Notes under the pieces: model-generated
Told to the model about the DNA's origin: nothing
What the model saw: only the letters and a program-made list of their open reading frames with translations
The model's database searches: none
In this document: positions 26,237-36,016 of the stretch, in pieces
How the letters are laid out: each line of letters starts with the position of its first letter
Position numbering within the stretch: the first letter of the stretch is position 1
Assembly (NCBI GenBank): GCA_965219635.1
Contig: OZ244783.1
Span: forward strand, 2,976,001-3,040,000
Direction: 5' to 3'
Source: JAPOXR01 sp965219635
GTDB lineage: Bacteria; Pseudomonadota; Alphaproteobacteria; Rhodobacterales; Rhodobacteraceae
DNA: 64,000 bases
Position numbers and translations under genes: made by a program

Positions 26237-28956
26237 ATGAACATGACAGACACTCTCAAGCCAAACCGCACGCGCTCCTCCGATTCCGCCTTGGGCGCCC
26301 GCTCCCTGCGCTTGGTTGCAGATTGGCTGAAATCCGTACTTTCCCGAAGAATGTTCATGGTTTACCCCCCCCCCCCCGACCAACAGCTGAGAGTCTAGGG
26401 AAGCGAGGCTGCTCGTCACGCGCAGGTATCCTGTCAGCGGCTTGCATCGTTGCTGCGTCTTCCGTGGCTCCGAAAGCCCAAGCCGATATCTATCTCTGGT
26501 TTCATGACACCGACAGCGGGTCGGCAGTCGAAATTTCAGGCAGCTTTGATCTATCAGGTTATTCTAGCCAATTAAGAGGAGGCAGTGTCAATCACTTGCA
26601 ACTGAAAGGTGATCAATCTTCTGGTCGATATTGGGGGCTTGGCGTCAGGGGCGGCGTCTACCGATATAGTAAAGGCGGTCTGACTGTCGAAAGAACTGGC
26701 GAAGACAGCTATACTGGAACCACAGCTTCAAAGGAAAATGTGGCAACTCGCAGTGGTGATTTGAGATTATCATCTATCGGATCCAGTATTGAACTCACCA
26801 GCAACTTTGTAAAAGGCAATGTTGCCAATTTTCCGAGTGGCACGCAAGTTACGTTTGGAAGATCCTTGCAGTCTCTGCTCGGTGATGACGATTTTCATGT
26901 CGAGTTGTTGTACGGCACGCAAAAACTTGTTTTTGCTACGGTGTCCACGAACCCGGCCACGCCTGAAGACCTCACGGCAAGCCGGGGTGACGGCCAGGTG
27001 ACACTGAACTGGACCGACCCGGTGTCGCCTAAAATCGACAGGTACCAGTTCCAGCAAAAGACAGAGGGCGGTGAGTATGGCGACTGGGAGGACATGGAAA
27101 ACAGCGACGCATCCACCAACAGCTACACTGTCGAAGGACTGACCAATTACACGAACTATGCCTTCAGGATTCGCGCTGTGAATGTAATCGGTGCTGGCCC
27201 TGAGTCCGATGAAGCCGAGGCGACACCATTGCCTGAAGGACTCCCGGCTGCTGCAGAACTCAGCGCAGTTTCGACCGAGGAGGGCGGTCAGGTAGTCCTC
27301 TCGTGGACACTTGCCGACGACGACAGCATTACCGGATGGCAACTCCAGCAGCGCGAGGGCGATGCAGCCTTTGGCGACGAGTGGACCGCTGTCGATCCCA
27401 GCGATGCCGCAACGCGCAGCCTCACCATTGACGGCCTGTCCAGTGAGGTTGCCTATGGCTTCCGCATTCGTGCGGTTAACGCCATCGGCAATGGTTTTGT
27501 GTCCAACACAGCGACAGTTACTCCTAACGCACCCAAACCGGAGCCGACGGGGCCGACGGTGGAGATGGAGAAACAGATATTGACGCGGTCTCTGGCGGCG
27601 GAGGGGCAGGCTAGGCTAGCGGGAGTGACGAATGTCATCGACCAGCGTCTCCAATCAACGCCGGGACCAAGCGCCTTGGTCCTGGGTGGACAGACGGTAG
27701 CCGCCACTGGATCATCAATGAACCCGGCAACTGGCCAGGAAACGGACGGCTGGTGGTCGGACAGCCATAACTCTGAGTCCTTCAACCGTCCAGTCGACGA
27801 TGTCGATTTGCTTGACGGCAGCGCCTTCACGCTGTCGATGAGTGAAGAGGATGGCGGTGACAGGGGGTGGACCATCTGGGGCCGTGGTGACCTGCAGAGT
27901 TTCGAAGGGAAATCCGGCGAAGACAGCTGGAACGGCTCCGTCAAATCGGCGGTGCTGGGATTCGACACCCGGACCAACGGAAACCTGCTTGCAGGTCTGG
28001 CGGTATCGAAGAGCCGCGGCAATATCGATCTTGTCACGGATGACGTGGGCAGCCGAACTGAAACCTCAGTGACAGCCGCCTGGCCTTACATGCAGATGGC
28101 CATTCCAAGCGGAAACGGAACGGTCCGGGTTGTGCTTGGAGTCGGCAGCGGTGATGCTGAGCATCATTCCGACGATGGTGAAGTCGAGAGGGCAGGCCTG
28201 TCCATGACGGCCGCATCGGTTGGCGTCAGCTGGGCGGTCGCGCAGCAGGGGCAGGTGACGCTGTCGGTGCCGTTTAAGGCGGAAGTTGTTCAGCTCAAAA
28301 CCGATGGAGACGGAACAACAGCGATCGGAGGCCTTTCGATCAAGAGCTGGCGAGCAAGCGGCGGCCTCGAAGCGGCCCATTCCGGTGTCGCACTGGACGC
28401 CGGTTGGGTTCTCATACCACGCGGCTCGGTGTCGTTCCGCTGGGATGGCGGCGACGGTGTCACGGGCAAGGGCATTGAAGTTGGCGGCGGTTTCGGCCTG
28501 CATGCGCCGGACTCCCGTTTGAGCCTTGATGCCAGCGGACGTTGGCTGGCCACACATTCGGATGACAACCAGCGCGAGTGGGGCGCCAGTATCGGTGTGC
28601 AGATTGCTCCGGACTCCCAGGGACGCGGCTGGTCTGCTTCTCTTCGCCAGGAATGGGGGTTGCAGCAAAAGGACGCCCTGTCGGACGACACTCTATTCGA
28701 GAGCAGCACTGGCGGGCCTGCATCGACGCTTGGCTCTCTGGCAGCGCGAGCCGGCTACGGATTTGGCATGAAGGAGGGCCTGATGACGCTCTCTGCCGAT
28801 GCGAGACTGGCGACAGGTGAAGAGGAAGTGCCGCATTACGGTGCCGGTTTGGAATTTGCACTGCCGCGTGGTCTCACAGCCACACTGAGAGGAGAGCATG
28901 TTGATGCCATCAATCCCGATACCCGCATCGGAGCAGGTGTGCATCTGGACTTTTGA
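26237..28956 (+). CDS. FN3-domain autotransporter-like surface protein, copy B (out of frame at a 13-C tract)
   Basis: The start aligned with copies A and C is ATG 26237 (MNMTDTLKPNRT). After 13 consecutive C (26365-26377) this frame ends at TAG 26396-26398, giving a 53-residue peptide. One more C, or two fewer, joins it to the long frame that runs to 28956: signal (AACIVAASSVAPKAQA), variable domain DIYLWFHDTDSGSAVEISGS, two FN3 domains, a short EPTGP linker and a barrel ending GAGVHLDF. The long frame could otherwise start only at weak TTG 26323. I read this as a phase-variable gene in the OFF state. An assembly error in the homopolymer is the main alternative. The variable domain and first FN3 differ from copy A, while the barrel is nearly identical. 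Confidence 0.75.
26365..26377 (+). repeat. Poly-C tract of 13, copy B presequence
   Basis: Thirteen uninterrupted C within codons of the presequence. The reading frame requires 3k+2 C, so 13 is out of frame. Such tracts change length by slipped-strand mispairing, the standard basis of on/off phase variation in surface-protein genes. Confidence 0.85.
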
Positions 28957-29497
28957 TGGCTGAACAATGCTGCGACCTGTCTGTGGTGGACTTGACTGCT
29001 ACTGGTTCCGGGATCCCAAGGCGCACACGCTTGCAGGCTCATCGGCAGCAATCCTTTCGCAGGAGGAACTGAGTTCCGGACTTTTGGACCCAGCGGTGCA
29101 ACCTCCACGGAGTCTAGGATCGATAACAGGAATGATCATGGGCGCCGCTTGGTGAGTGGCGTTAGGAGCTGATTCGCAGTATTCTGGGTTGTATGGAAAT
29201 CGATGCCATCTGTCTTCGGTCATGATGTTGCGATTTTCCTCGTGATGCAAACTTCGATCGGACCGCTTGCAAGGAGTTGGTCATGCACTTGAAACCGAGC
29301 GCGCTCAATCAAACGGTGCCGCTCGAAACAAGACTGGCCTGATGAGAAGTCCGGAGCCGGGCCGGGCCAAAACTCAATCTGGATCCGGCAACCCGACGCG
29401 GCACGTTTGAGACAATGCGAGTCCGGCCTGCACCAATATCATTTTGAAATTCACGGGCTTGTCCCGGTATCCGGACTTGTGTTGCCGATTACCCTGA
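28957..29497. repeat. 3' flank repeat of the FN3 array, copy B
   Basis: Near-identical to the flank after copy A, including the CAGTATTCTGGGTTGTATGG segment, and continuing into the copy C promoter region. Noncoding; no gene seen. Confidence 0.75.
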
Positions 29498-29536
29498 AAC
29501 AACTGGCGAAGGCCTCAGTCTCCTTGGCTCTCAGTA

Positions 29537-29565
29537 TTGAGTTGGAATAGCCCTTGAAGTAAAAT
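29537..29565 (+). promoter_or_regulatory. Predicted promoter of copy C
   Basis: TTGAGT (29537-29542), 17 nt, TAAAAT (29560-29565), the best consensus match of the three aligned promoters. It represents the intact form of the region split by the insertion element upstream of copy A. Confidence 0.65.
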
Positions 29566-29594
29566 ATTGGCCGATGGGAGGTTGGTGCTCGGCA

Positions 29595-29651
29595 ATGCTG
29601 ATCCCAATTTCCGCAAATGAACGCTTTGAAGACCGGGTTTTCGTACCATGA
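29595..29651 (+). CDS. Leader peptide overlapping the start of copy C
   Basis: An 18-residue ORF, MLIPISANERFEDRVFVP, differing from the copy A leader by one residue. Its TGA overlaps ATG 29648 as ATGA, and GGGAGG lies upstream. Conservation of both peptide and overlap supports a translational-coupling role. Confidence 0.6.
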   Translation: MLIPISANERFEDRVFVP

Positions 29652-32368
29652 ACATGACAGACACTCTCAAGCCAATCCGCACTGGCGGCTTCGATTCCGC
29701 CTTGTTCGCCCGCTCCCCGCGCTTGGTTTCGGCTCGGCTGAAATCTGTACTTTCCCGAAGAATGTTCACGGTTTACCCCCCCCCCCGACCAGCAGCTGAG
29801 AGTCCGGGAAAGCGGAGCAGTTCGTCACGCGCCGGCCCCTTGGCGGCGGCTTGCATCGTTGCGGCGTTTTCCGCGGCTCCGAATGCCCAAGCCGATGTCT
29901 ATCTCTGGTTCCATGACACCGAAGACGGCTCGGCAGTAGAAGCTTCCGGCAGTTTCGATCTATCAGGATATGATGTCGCCCTTGGCGGAGGCACATCAAA
30001 CTTGATTGCACTTGGACATACTAACAGCAACGGTCGACTTTGGGCAGTCGCCACAAAAGGCGATAACACCCGTTACGAGCAAGACAATCTGATTGTCCAG
30101 ATTAGCGGCGAAGATAGCTATACTGGAACCCGTAACCCAGTGCTCAATCAAGGAAGTAGCGCTGGTAACTTCAGAATAGGCTCTGAACGGAACAACGATA
30201 TTGCATTCAGCGACATATTTGTAGAAAACAATATGGCCAGTATTCCGGATGGCACGCGAGTTACGTTTACCAAGTCCTTGAAGGATCTCGTGGGAGATGA
30301 CGATTTTCACGTCGAATTCTTGTATGGCACGCAGAAGCTCGTTTTCGCTACGGTGTCCACGCAACCGGCCAAAACTGAAGACCTTACGGCAACCCGAGGT
30401 AGCGGCCAGGTTACACTAAACTGGACCGACCCGAACAACCGCAAGATCGGCAATTACCAGTTCCAGCAGAAAGCTGCGGGCGGCGAATATGGCGAATGGC
30501 AGGACATGGAGGGCAGCAACGCGTCCACCACCAGTTACACGATTGATGGCCTGACAGACGGGGAAACGTACACTTTCAGGATCCGGGCAGTGAACGTCAT
30601 CGGGACAGGACCGGCGTCAGACGAGGTAACGGTGAGACTCCTGGTCGCCGGTTCGCCAGGAGCGGCAGAATTGTCAGCGGAAGCAGCCACGCTGTCTGCT
30701 GTCCTGACATGGACGCATGACGGTGACTCCAGCATCACCGAATGGCAATACCAGCAGAAAGAGGGCGAGGAGACCGCTGGTGAGTGGAAAGAAATTCCAG
30801 GCAGCACTGCAACAACGCGGCGTCATACAGTGGAAGACTTGACCGGCGGAGTCACGCATAGCTTCCGCATCCGCGCAGTGAATGAAATCGGCATTGGTGC
30901 AGAATCAGACTGGGCAACAACAACGCCTGAGGCGCAGCCACCAGTAGAGATGGAGAAGCCAGAAGAGACGGAAAAGCAGGTGAAGCAGGTATTGACACGG
31001 TCGCTTGCGGCGGCAGGACAGGCTACGCTTGCCGGAGTGACAGATGTCATCGGCCAGCGTCTGCAGTCGTCGCCGGGAACAAGCACCTTGATGCTGGGGG
31101 GACAGGCGGTAGCCGCCACCGGGTCGGCCAGAAACTCTGCGGTCGGCCAGCAAACGGACGGCTGGTGGTCCGGCAACGAAGTCTCGGAGTCTTTCAACCG
31201 CTCGGTAGGCGATGCCGAATTGGTGGATGGAAGCGCCTTTACGCTGTCACTGAGTGAAGAGGATGGCGGCGACAGGGGCTGGACCATTTGGGGCCGTGGC
31301 GACTTGCGGCGCTTTGAAGGTAAACTCGGGGAGGACAGCTGGAACGGCTCTGTCAAGTCGGCGGTGCTGGGATTTGACACCCGGACGAACGAAAGCCTGC
31401 TTGCAGGTTTGGCGGTGTCAAGCAGCCGTAGCAAGATGGATCTTGTCACGGAAGAGGTAGGCAGCCGTGTCGAAACCTCGCTGACAGCCGCCTGGCCATA
31501 CATGCAGATGGCCATGCCAAGCGGAAACGGAACGGTCCGGGTTGTGCTCGGTATCGGCAGCGGTGATGCGGAACATCATTCCGACGATGGCGACGTCGAA
31601 AGGGCCGGCCTGTCCATGACGGCCGCTTCGGTTGGCGTCAGCTGGGCGGTCGCGCAGCAGGGGCAGGTGTCGCTGTCGGTGCCAGTCAATGCGGAAGTTG
31701 TTCAGCTCAAAACCGATGGAGACGGAACAACAGCGATCGGGGGCCTTTCGATCAAGAGTTGGCGAGCAAGCGGCGGCCTCGAAGCGGCCCATTCCGGTGT
31801 CGCACTGGACGCCGGTTGGGTTCTCATACCACGCGGCTCGGTGTCGTTCCGCTGGGATGGCGGCGACGGTGTCACGGGCAAGGGCATTGAAATTGGCGGC
31901 GGTTTCGGCCTGCACGCGCCGGACTCCCGTTTAAGCCTTAATGCCAGCGGACGTTGGCTGGCCACACATTCGGATGACAACCAGCGCGAGTGGGGCGCCA
32001 GTATCGGTGTGCAGATTGCCCCGGACTCCCAGGGCCGCGGCTGGTCGGCTTCTCTTCGCCAGGAATGGGGGTTGCAGCAAGAGGACGCCCTGTCGGACGA
32101 CACTCTATTCCAGAGCAGCACTGGCGGGCCTGCATCGACGCTTGGCTCTCTGGCAGCGCGAGCCGGCTACGGATTTGGCATGAAGGAGGGCCTGATGACG
32201 CTCTCTGCCGATGCGAGACTGGCGACAGGTGAAGAGGAAGTGCCGCATTACGGTGCCGGTTTGGAATTTGCACTGCCGCGTGGTCTCACAGCCACACTGA
32301 GAGGAGAGCATGTTGATGCCATCAATCCCGATACCCGCATCGGAGCAGGTTTGAACTTGCGCTTTTGA
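29648..32368 (+). CDS. FN3-domain autotransporter-like surface protein, copy C
   Basis: 906 residues. The presequence has a pure 11-C tract (29776-29786), which keeps the frame open (ON). The signal peptide ends AAPNAQA before DVYLWFHDTEDGSAVEASGS. The variable domain is close to copy A but with substitutions. Two FN3 domains (about residues 240-335 and 336-430) differ most from the other copies in the second one. The linker is PPVEMEKPEETEKQ rather than EPEPM, and the barrel region ends GAGLNLRF. It is followed by unrelated sequence, unlike the other copies. Predicted role: outer-membrane display of FN3-type adhesion domains. Confidence 0.8.
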   Translation: MNMTDTLKPIRTGGFDSALFARSPRLVSARLKSVLSRRMFTVYPPPRPAAESPGKRSSSSRAGPLAAACIVAAFSAAPNAQADVYLWFHDTEDGSAVEASGSFDLSGYDVALGGGTSNLIALGHTNSNGRLWAVATKGDNTRYEQDNLIVQISGEDSYTGTRNPVLNQGSSAGNFRIGSERNNDIAFSDIFVENNMASIPDGTRVTFTKSLKDLVGDDDFHVEFLYGTQKLVFATVSTQPAKTEDLTATRGSGQVTLNWTDPNNRKIGNYQFQQKAAGGEYGEWQDMEGSNASTTSYTIDGLTDGETYTFRIRAVNVIGTGPASDEVTVRLLVAGSPGAAELSAEAATLSAVLTWTHDGDSSITEWQYQQKEGEETAGEWKEIPGSTATTRRHTVEDLTGGVTHSFRIRAVNEIGIGAESDWATTTPEAQPPVEMEKPEETEKQVKQVLTRSLAAAGQATLAGVTDVIGQRLQSSPGTSTLMLGGQAVAATGSARNSAVGQQTDGWWSGNEVSESFNRSVGDAELVDGSAFTLSLSEEDGGDRGWTIWGRGDLRRFEGKLGEDSWNGSVKSAVLGFDTRTNESLLAGLAVSSSRSKMDLVTEEVGSRVETSLTAAWPYMQMAMPSGNGTVRVVLGIGSGDAEHHSDDGDVERAGLSMTAASVGVSWAVAQQGQVSLSVPVNAEVVQLKTDGDGTTAIGGLSIKSWRASGGLEAAHSGVALDAGWVLIPRGSVSFRWDGGDGVTGKGIEIGGGFGLHAPDSRLSLNASGRWLATHSDDNQREWGASIGVQIAPDSQGRGWSASLRQEWGLQQEDALSDDTLFQSSTGGPASTLGSLAARAGYGFGMKEGLMTLSADARLATGEEEVPHYGAGLEFALPRGLTATLRGEHVDAINPDTRIGAGLNLRF
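29776..29786 (+). repeat. Poly-C tract of 11, copy C presequence
   Basis: Eleven C equals 3k+2 and is in frame. Compared with 13 in copy B and an interrupted tract in copy A, it marks a contingency locus whose length should vary between cells. Confidence 0.85.
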
Positions 32369-32904
32369 CGACAATGCGTGGCCGTTGAGGGTTGGGCAAC
32401 AGCAGAGTGCCTTCGGGGCTTGTAGGGACTTTACTCTCGCGAGCCTTGGCTGGAGGCTAATTTGTGGCTGGTATGAAGCCATAGATGCGCTGCCAGAATG
32501 CGCGTGATCGCGTTATTGCTCAAGGCTGGCCGCCGCATCACTGATTGCCGTACCTTGTAGTCTGACCTGAAACTGGCTTGCCAGTTGCCGGTTTTCCAAG
32601 CGTGCGTTCTGCCCTGTCGCAAACTTGATGCAGCCAACAGTCCGGGTTTTCCAGCTTCACCAAAGTTGATCGGGCAATGGTGGCTACGACCTCAGCCGTG
32701 ACCACCTCACGCTTCCTCGTTGAGTTGCGCTTTTGCAACAGTCCTGCCCTAGTTGTAGAGCAACTTGCGAATTGCTAAACTCACTGTTGACATGCCGGCT
32801 GCTGCAAGCAGTATCGGTGGTTGGTAAACAGGACTGGCATTGCTTGAGCGGAATGCAAACTCCGTTGGTGATGTTTTTTTTGGAGGAGGGGACGATTTTG
32901 CTCC
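32369..32904. other. Unique spacer before copy D, no supported gene
   Basis: This is not part of the array repeat. An open frame continuous with copy D reaches back to 32733, but homology and the leader arrangement point to ATG 32976. TTGACA near 32788 has only a weak -10 partner. An 8-T run at 32875-32882 precedes GGAGGAGGGG, the probable ribosome site of the leader ORF. Confidence 0.45.
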
Positions 32905-32979
32905 ATGATGGCCGGGTCAGGCCGCTGGGCGCAATTGCATCCCAGAGCTCTCTACGAGATGGGGTATTCGGCACCATGA
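32905..32979 (+). CDS. Leader peptide overlapping the start of copy D
   Basis: A 24-residue ORF beginning MMAGSGRWAQLHPR, with GGAGGAGGGG about 14 nt upstream. Its TGA overlaps ATG 32976 (ATGA). The peptide is unrelated to those of copies A and C, so the overlap rather than the peptide sequence is conserved. Confidence 0.5.
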   Translation: MMAGSGRWAQLHPRALYEMGYSAP

Positions 32980-35783
32980 GTATGAATTCCACTTGCTGCC
33001 AATTTTGCTCGGGCTGTACGACTGAATCTGGCCTCTTCGCCTTCGCTTCATGCACGCGCTCCCTGCGATTGGCAGCGGCTCAACTGAATCTGCTCGTGCC
33101 CGGAAGATGTTCACGGTCTACCCATCCCCATCCTGAGGGCCTGAGTGAACTGAAAGGTGGTTCGCCTGCTTTTGCGAGAACCGCAGGCCGGATAATCCGG
33201 TGCATCTCTGTTGCAAGTCTGGGTTTGCTGTTCGGTGCAGCGGTGTTGCTCTGGGGCACACATACCGCCTATGCGAACACGCTGACCTTTGTCTTTGCTG
33301 ATGACGGCACAAACTCCACCATTACCCCATCGGGAAGTATTGATCTCTCGGGACTAAATTATACGATCGCTGCGAATGAAATCGGATCTGAATTTGGAAT
33401 AGATACAAGCCAGGAGCGCGTTCGGATTTGGGCGTCGAGTGGCAAATCGAGTAATAGCAGACGACTCTACGACCAGACGAACGTATCCGTAAGTGGAATA
33501 GGAAGCTATACTGGCACCAGATACAAAAGCAACATGCGCAACTACGAGTCTCCATTCCATTTTGAAATTCGAACAGCTGGTGTAATTAGAAGTGACGAAA
33601 AACACCTGTCTGGAGGGGTCTACAAGCCCACTGATTCTGCCACTTTTGACGGCACGTTGCAGAGTGAAATTGGGGATGACTTCTTTCACTTCGAATATGT
33701 GGTCAAGATCGACCAAGAAGACGACCAAATGGTCATATTCACTACGGCGCCGACCGCTCCGTCCGCCCCGGAAGACTTTTCGGCAACACCGGATGACGGA
33801 CAGCTGACGCTGAGTTGGACTGACCCGAGGAACACCAGCATCTCGAGTTACGAGATCCAGCAGAAATCCGAGTACGGTGACTATAGCGATTGGGAGCCAA
33901 TCGAGGGTAGCGGCAAGGCCACCACCAGCCACACGATCGACGGATTGAAAAACGGGGAAAGATACAGTTTCAGGATCAGGGCAGTTAACTTTCACGGCGC
34001 CGGTGCCCAATCGGAAGAGCTCACTGCGGCGCCAGTGAAACCAGGAGCTCCGGCTGCTGCGGAACTCAGCGCAGTTTCGACCGAGGAGGTCGGTCAGGTC
34101 GTCCTCTCGTGGACACTTGCCGACGACTCCAGCATTACCGAATGGCAATTCCAGCAGCGCGAAGGCGATGCGGCGTTTGGCGATAATTGGACCGCTATCG
34201 ACCCCAGCAATGCAGCAACACGCAGTCACACTATAGACGGCCTGTCTGGTGAGGTTACCTACGGCTTCCGTGTGCGAGCGGTTAACGGCAATGGCAATGG
34301 TGTGGCGTCCAGAATGGCAACGGCCACTCCCAAAGCTCCCGAACCGGAGCCGGAGCCGATGGAGCCGGAGCCTACGGGGCCTACGGTGGAAATGGAGAAG
34401 CAGGTGCTGACAAAGTCACTGGCGGCGGCGGGGCAGTCTACGCTTGCGGGAGTGACCAACATCATCGACCAGCGTATGCAATCAACGCCGGGACCAAGCG
34501 CCTTGGTGCTGGGTGGACAGTCGCTAGCTGCCACTGGATCATCAATGAACCCGGCAACCGGCCAGGAAACAGACGGCTGGTGGTCTGGTCACCATGCCTC
34601 GGGGTCCTTCAACCGTCCAGTCGGCGATGCCGATTTGCTTGACGGCAGCGCCTTCACGCTGTCGTTGAGTGAAGAGAGCGGCAGCGACAGGGGCTGGACC
34701 ATCTGGGGCCATGGCGACCTGCAACGTTTCGAAGGCAAAACCGGTGAGGACAGCTGGGACGGCTCCGTCAAGTCGGCGGTGCTGGGATTCGACACCCGGA
34801 CGAACGAAAGCCTGCTTGCAGGTCTGGCGGTATCGAAGAGCCGCGGCAATATCGATCTTGTCACGGATGACGTGGGCAGCCGAACTGAAACCTCACTGAC
34901 AGCCGCCTGGCCTTACATGCAGATGGCCATGCCAAGCGGAAACGGAACGGTCCGGGTTGTGCTCGGGGTCGGCAGCGGTGATGCGGAGCATCATTCCGAT
35001 GATGGTGAAGTCGAGAGGGCAGGCCTGTCCATGACGGCCGCTTCGGTTGGCGTCAGCTGGGCGGTTGCGCAGCAGGGGCAGGTGACGCTGTCGGTGCCGG
35101 TCAAGGCGGAAGTTGTTCAGCTCAAAACCGATGGAGACGGAACAACAGCGATCAGCGGCCTTTCGATCAAGAGCTGGCGAGCAAGCGGCGGCCTCGAAGC
35201 GGCCCATTCCGGTGTCGCACTGGACGCCGGTTGGGTTCTCATACCACGCGGCTCAGTGTCGTTCCGCTGGGATGGCGGCGACGGTGTCACGGGCAAGGGC
35301 ATTGAAGTTGGCGGCGGTTTCGGCCTGCACGCGCCAGACTCCCGTTTGAGCCTTAATGCCAGCGGACGTTGGCTGGCCACACATTCGGATGACAACCAGC
35401 GCGAGTGGGGCGCCAGTATCGGTGTGCAGATTGCCCCGGACTCCCAGGGACGCGGGTGGTCTGCTTCTCTTCGACAGGAATGGGGGTTGCAGCAAGAGGA
35501 CGCCCTGTCGGACGACACTCTATTCGAGAGCAGCACCGGCGGGCCTGCATCGACGCTTGGCTCACTGGCAGCGCGAGCCGGCTACGGATTTGGCATGATG
35601 GAGGGCCTGATGACGCTCTCTACCGATGCAAGATTGGTGACTGGCGAAGAGGAAGTGCCGCATTACGGAGTTGGCTTGGAATTTGCACTGCCGCGTGGTC
35701 TCACAGCCACACTGAGAGGAGAGCATGTTGATGCCATCAATCCCGATACCCGCATCGGAGCAGGTGTGCATCTGAACTTTTGA
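32976..35783 (+). CDS. FN3-domain autotransporter-like surface protein, copy D
   Basis: 935 residues from ATG 32976, aligned with the starts of the other copies. The presequence lacks a C-tract. The signal GLLFGAAVLLWGTHTAYA is followed by a divergent variable domain (NTLTFVFADDGTNSTITPSGS, about residues 100-260). The two FN3 domains are almost identical to those of copy A, with a single EPEPM unit in the linker. The barrel is nearly identical to all copies and ends GAGVHLNF. The mosaic (unique N-terminus, A-like FN3, shared barrel) indicates recombination. Its 3' flank matches copies A and B up to 36016. Confidence 0.8.
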   Translation: MSMNSTCCQFCSGCTTESGLFAFASCTRSLRLAAAQLNLLVPGRCSRSTHPHPEGLSELKGGSPAFARTAGRIIRCISVASLGLLFGAAVLLWGTHTAYANTLTFVFADDGTNSTITPSGSIDLSGLNYTIAANEIGSEFGIDTSQERVRIWASSGKSSNSRRLYDQTNVSVSGIGSYTGTRYKSNMRNYESPFHFEIRTAGVIRSDEKHLSGGVYKPTDSATFDGTLQSEIGDDFFHFEYVVKIDQEDDQMVIFTTAPTAPSAPEDFSATPDDGQLTLSWTDPRNTSISSYEIQQKSEYGDYSDWEPIEGSGKATTSHTIDGLKNGERYSFRIRAVNFHGAGAQSEELTAAPVKPGAPAAAELSAVSTEEVGQVVLSWTLADDSSITEWQFQQREGDAAFGDNWTAIDPSNAATRSHTIDGLSGEVTYGFRVRAVNGNGNGVASRMATATPKAPEPEPEPMEPEPTGPTVEMEKQVLTKSLAAAGQSTLAGVTNIIDQRMQSTPGPSALVLGGQSLAATGSSMNPATGQETDGWWSGHHASGSFNRPVGDADLLDGSAFTLSLSEESGSDRGWTIWGHGDLQRFEGKTGEDSWDGSVKSAVLGFDTRTNESLLAGLAVSKSRGNIDLVTDDVGSRTETSLTAAWPYMQMAMPSGNGTVRVVLGVGSGDAEHHSDDGEVERAGLSMTAASVGVSWAVAQQGQVTLSVPVKAEVVQLKTDGDGTTAISGLSIKSWRASGGLEAAHSGVALDAGWVLIPRGSVSFRWDGGDGVTGKGIEVGGGFGLHAPDSRLSLNASGRWLATHSDDNQREWGASIGVQIAPDSQGRGWSASLRQEWGLQQEDALSDDTLFESSTGGPASTLGSLAARAGYGFGMMEGLMTLSTDARLVTGEEEVPHYGVGLEFALPRGLTATLRGEHVDAINPDTRIGAGVHLNF

Positions 35784-36016
35784 TGGCTGAACAATGCTGC
35801 GACCTGCCTGTGGTGGACTTGACTGCTACGGGTTCCGAGATCCCAAGGCGCACACGCTTGCGGGCTCATCGGCAGCAATCCTTTCGCAGGAGGAACTGAG
35901 TTCCGGACTTTTGGACCCTGCGGTGCAACCTCCACAGGGTCTGGAGTCGATAACAGGAATGATCATGGGCGCCGCCTGGTGAGTTGCGTCAGGACCTGAT
36001 CCAGCAGTATTCTGGG
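35784..36016. repeat. 3' flank repeat of the FN3 array, copy D, ending in a helicase fragment
   Basis: It matches the flanks of copies A and B from TGATGGCTGAACAATGC to CAGTATTCTGGGT and then switches abruptly to an SNF2 helicase sequence. The edge of the duplicated unit is therefore near 36016-36019. Confidence 0.7.

Noticed and set aside
32733..32975. N-terminal extension of copy D
   Set aside because: The frame is open, but the ATGA-coupled ATG 32976 aligns with the starts of copies A-C, and the extension has no similarity to them.
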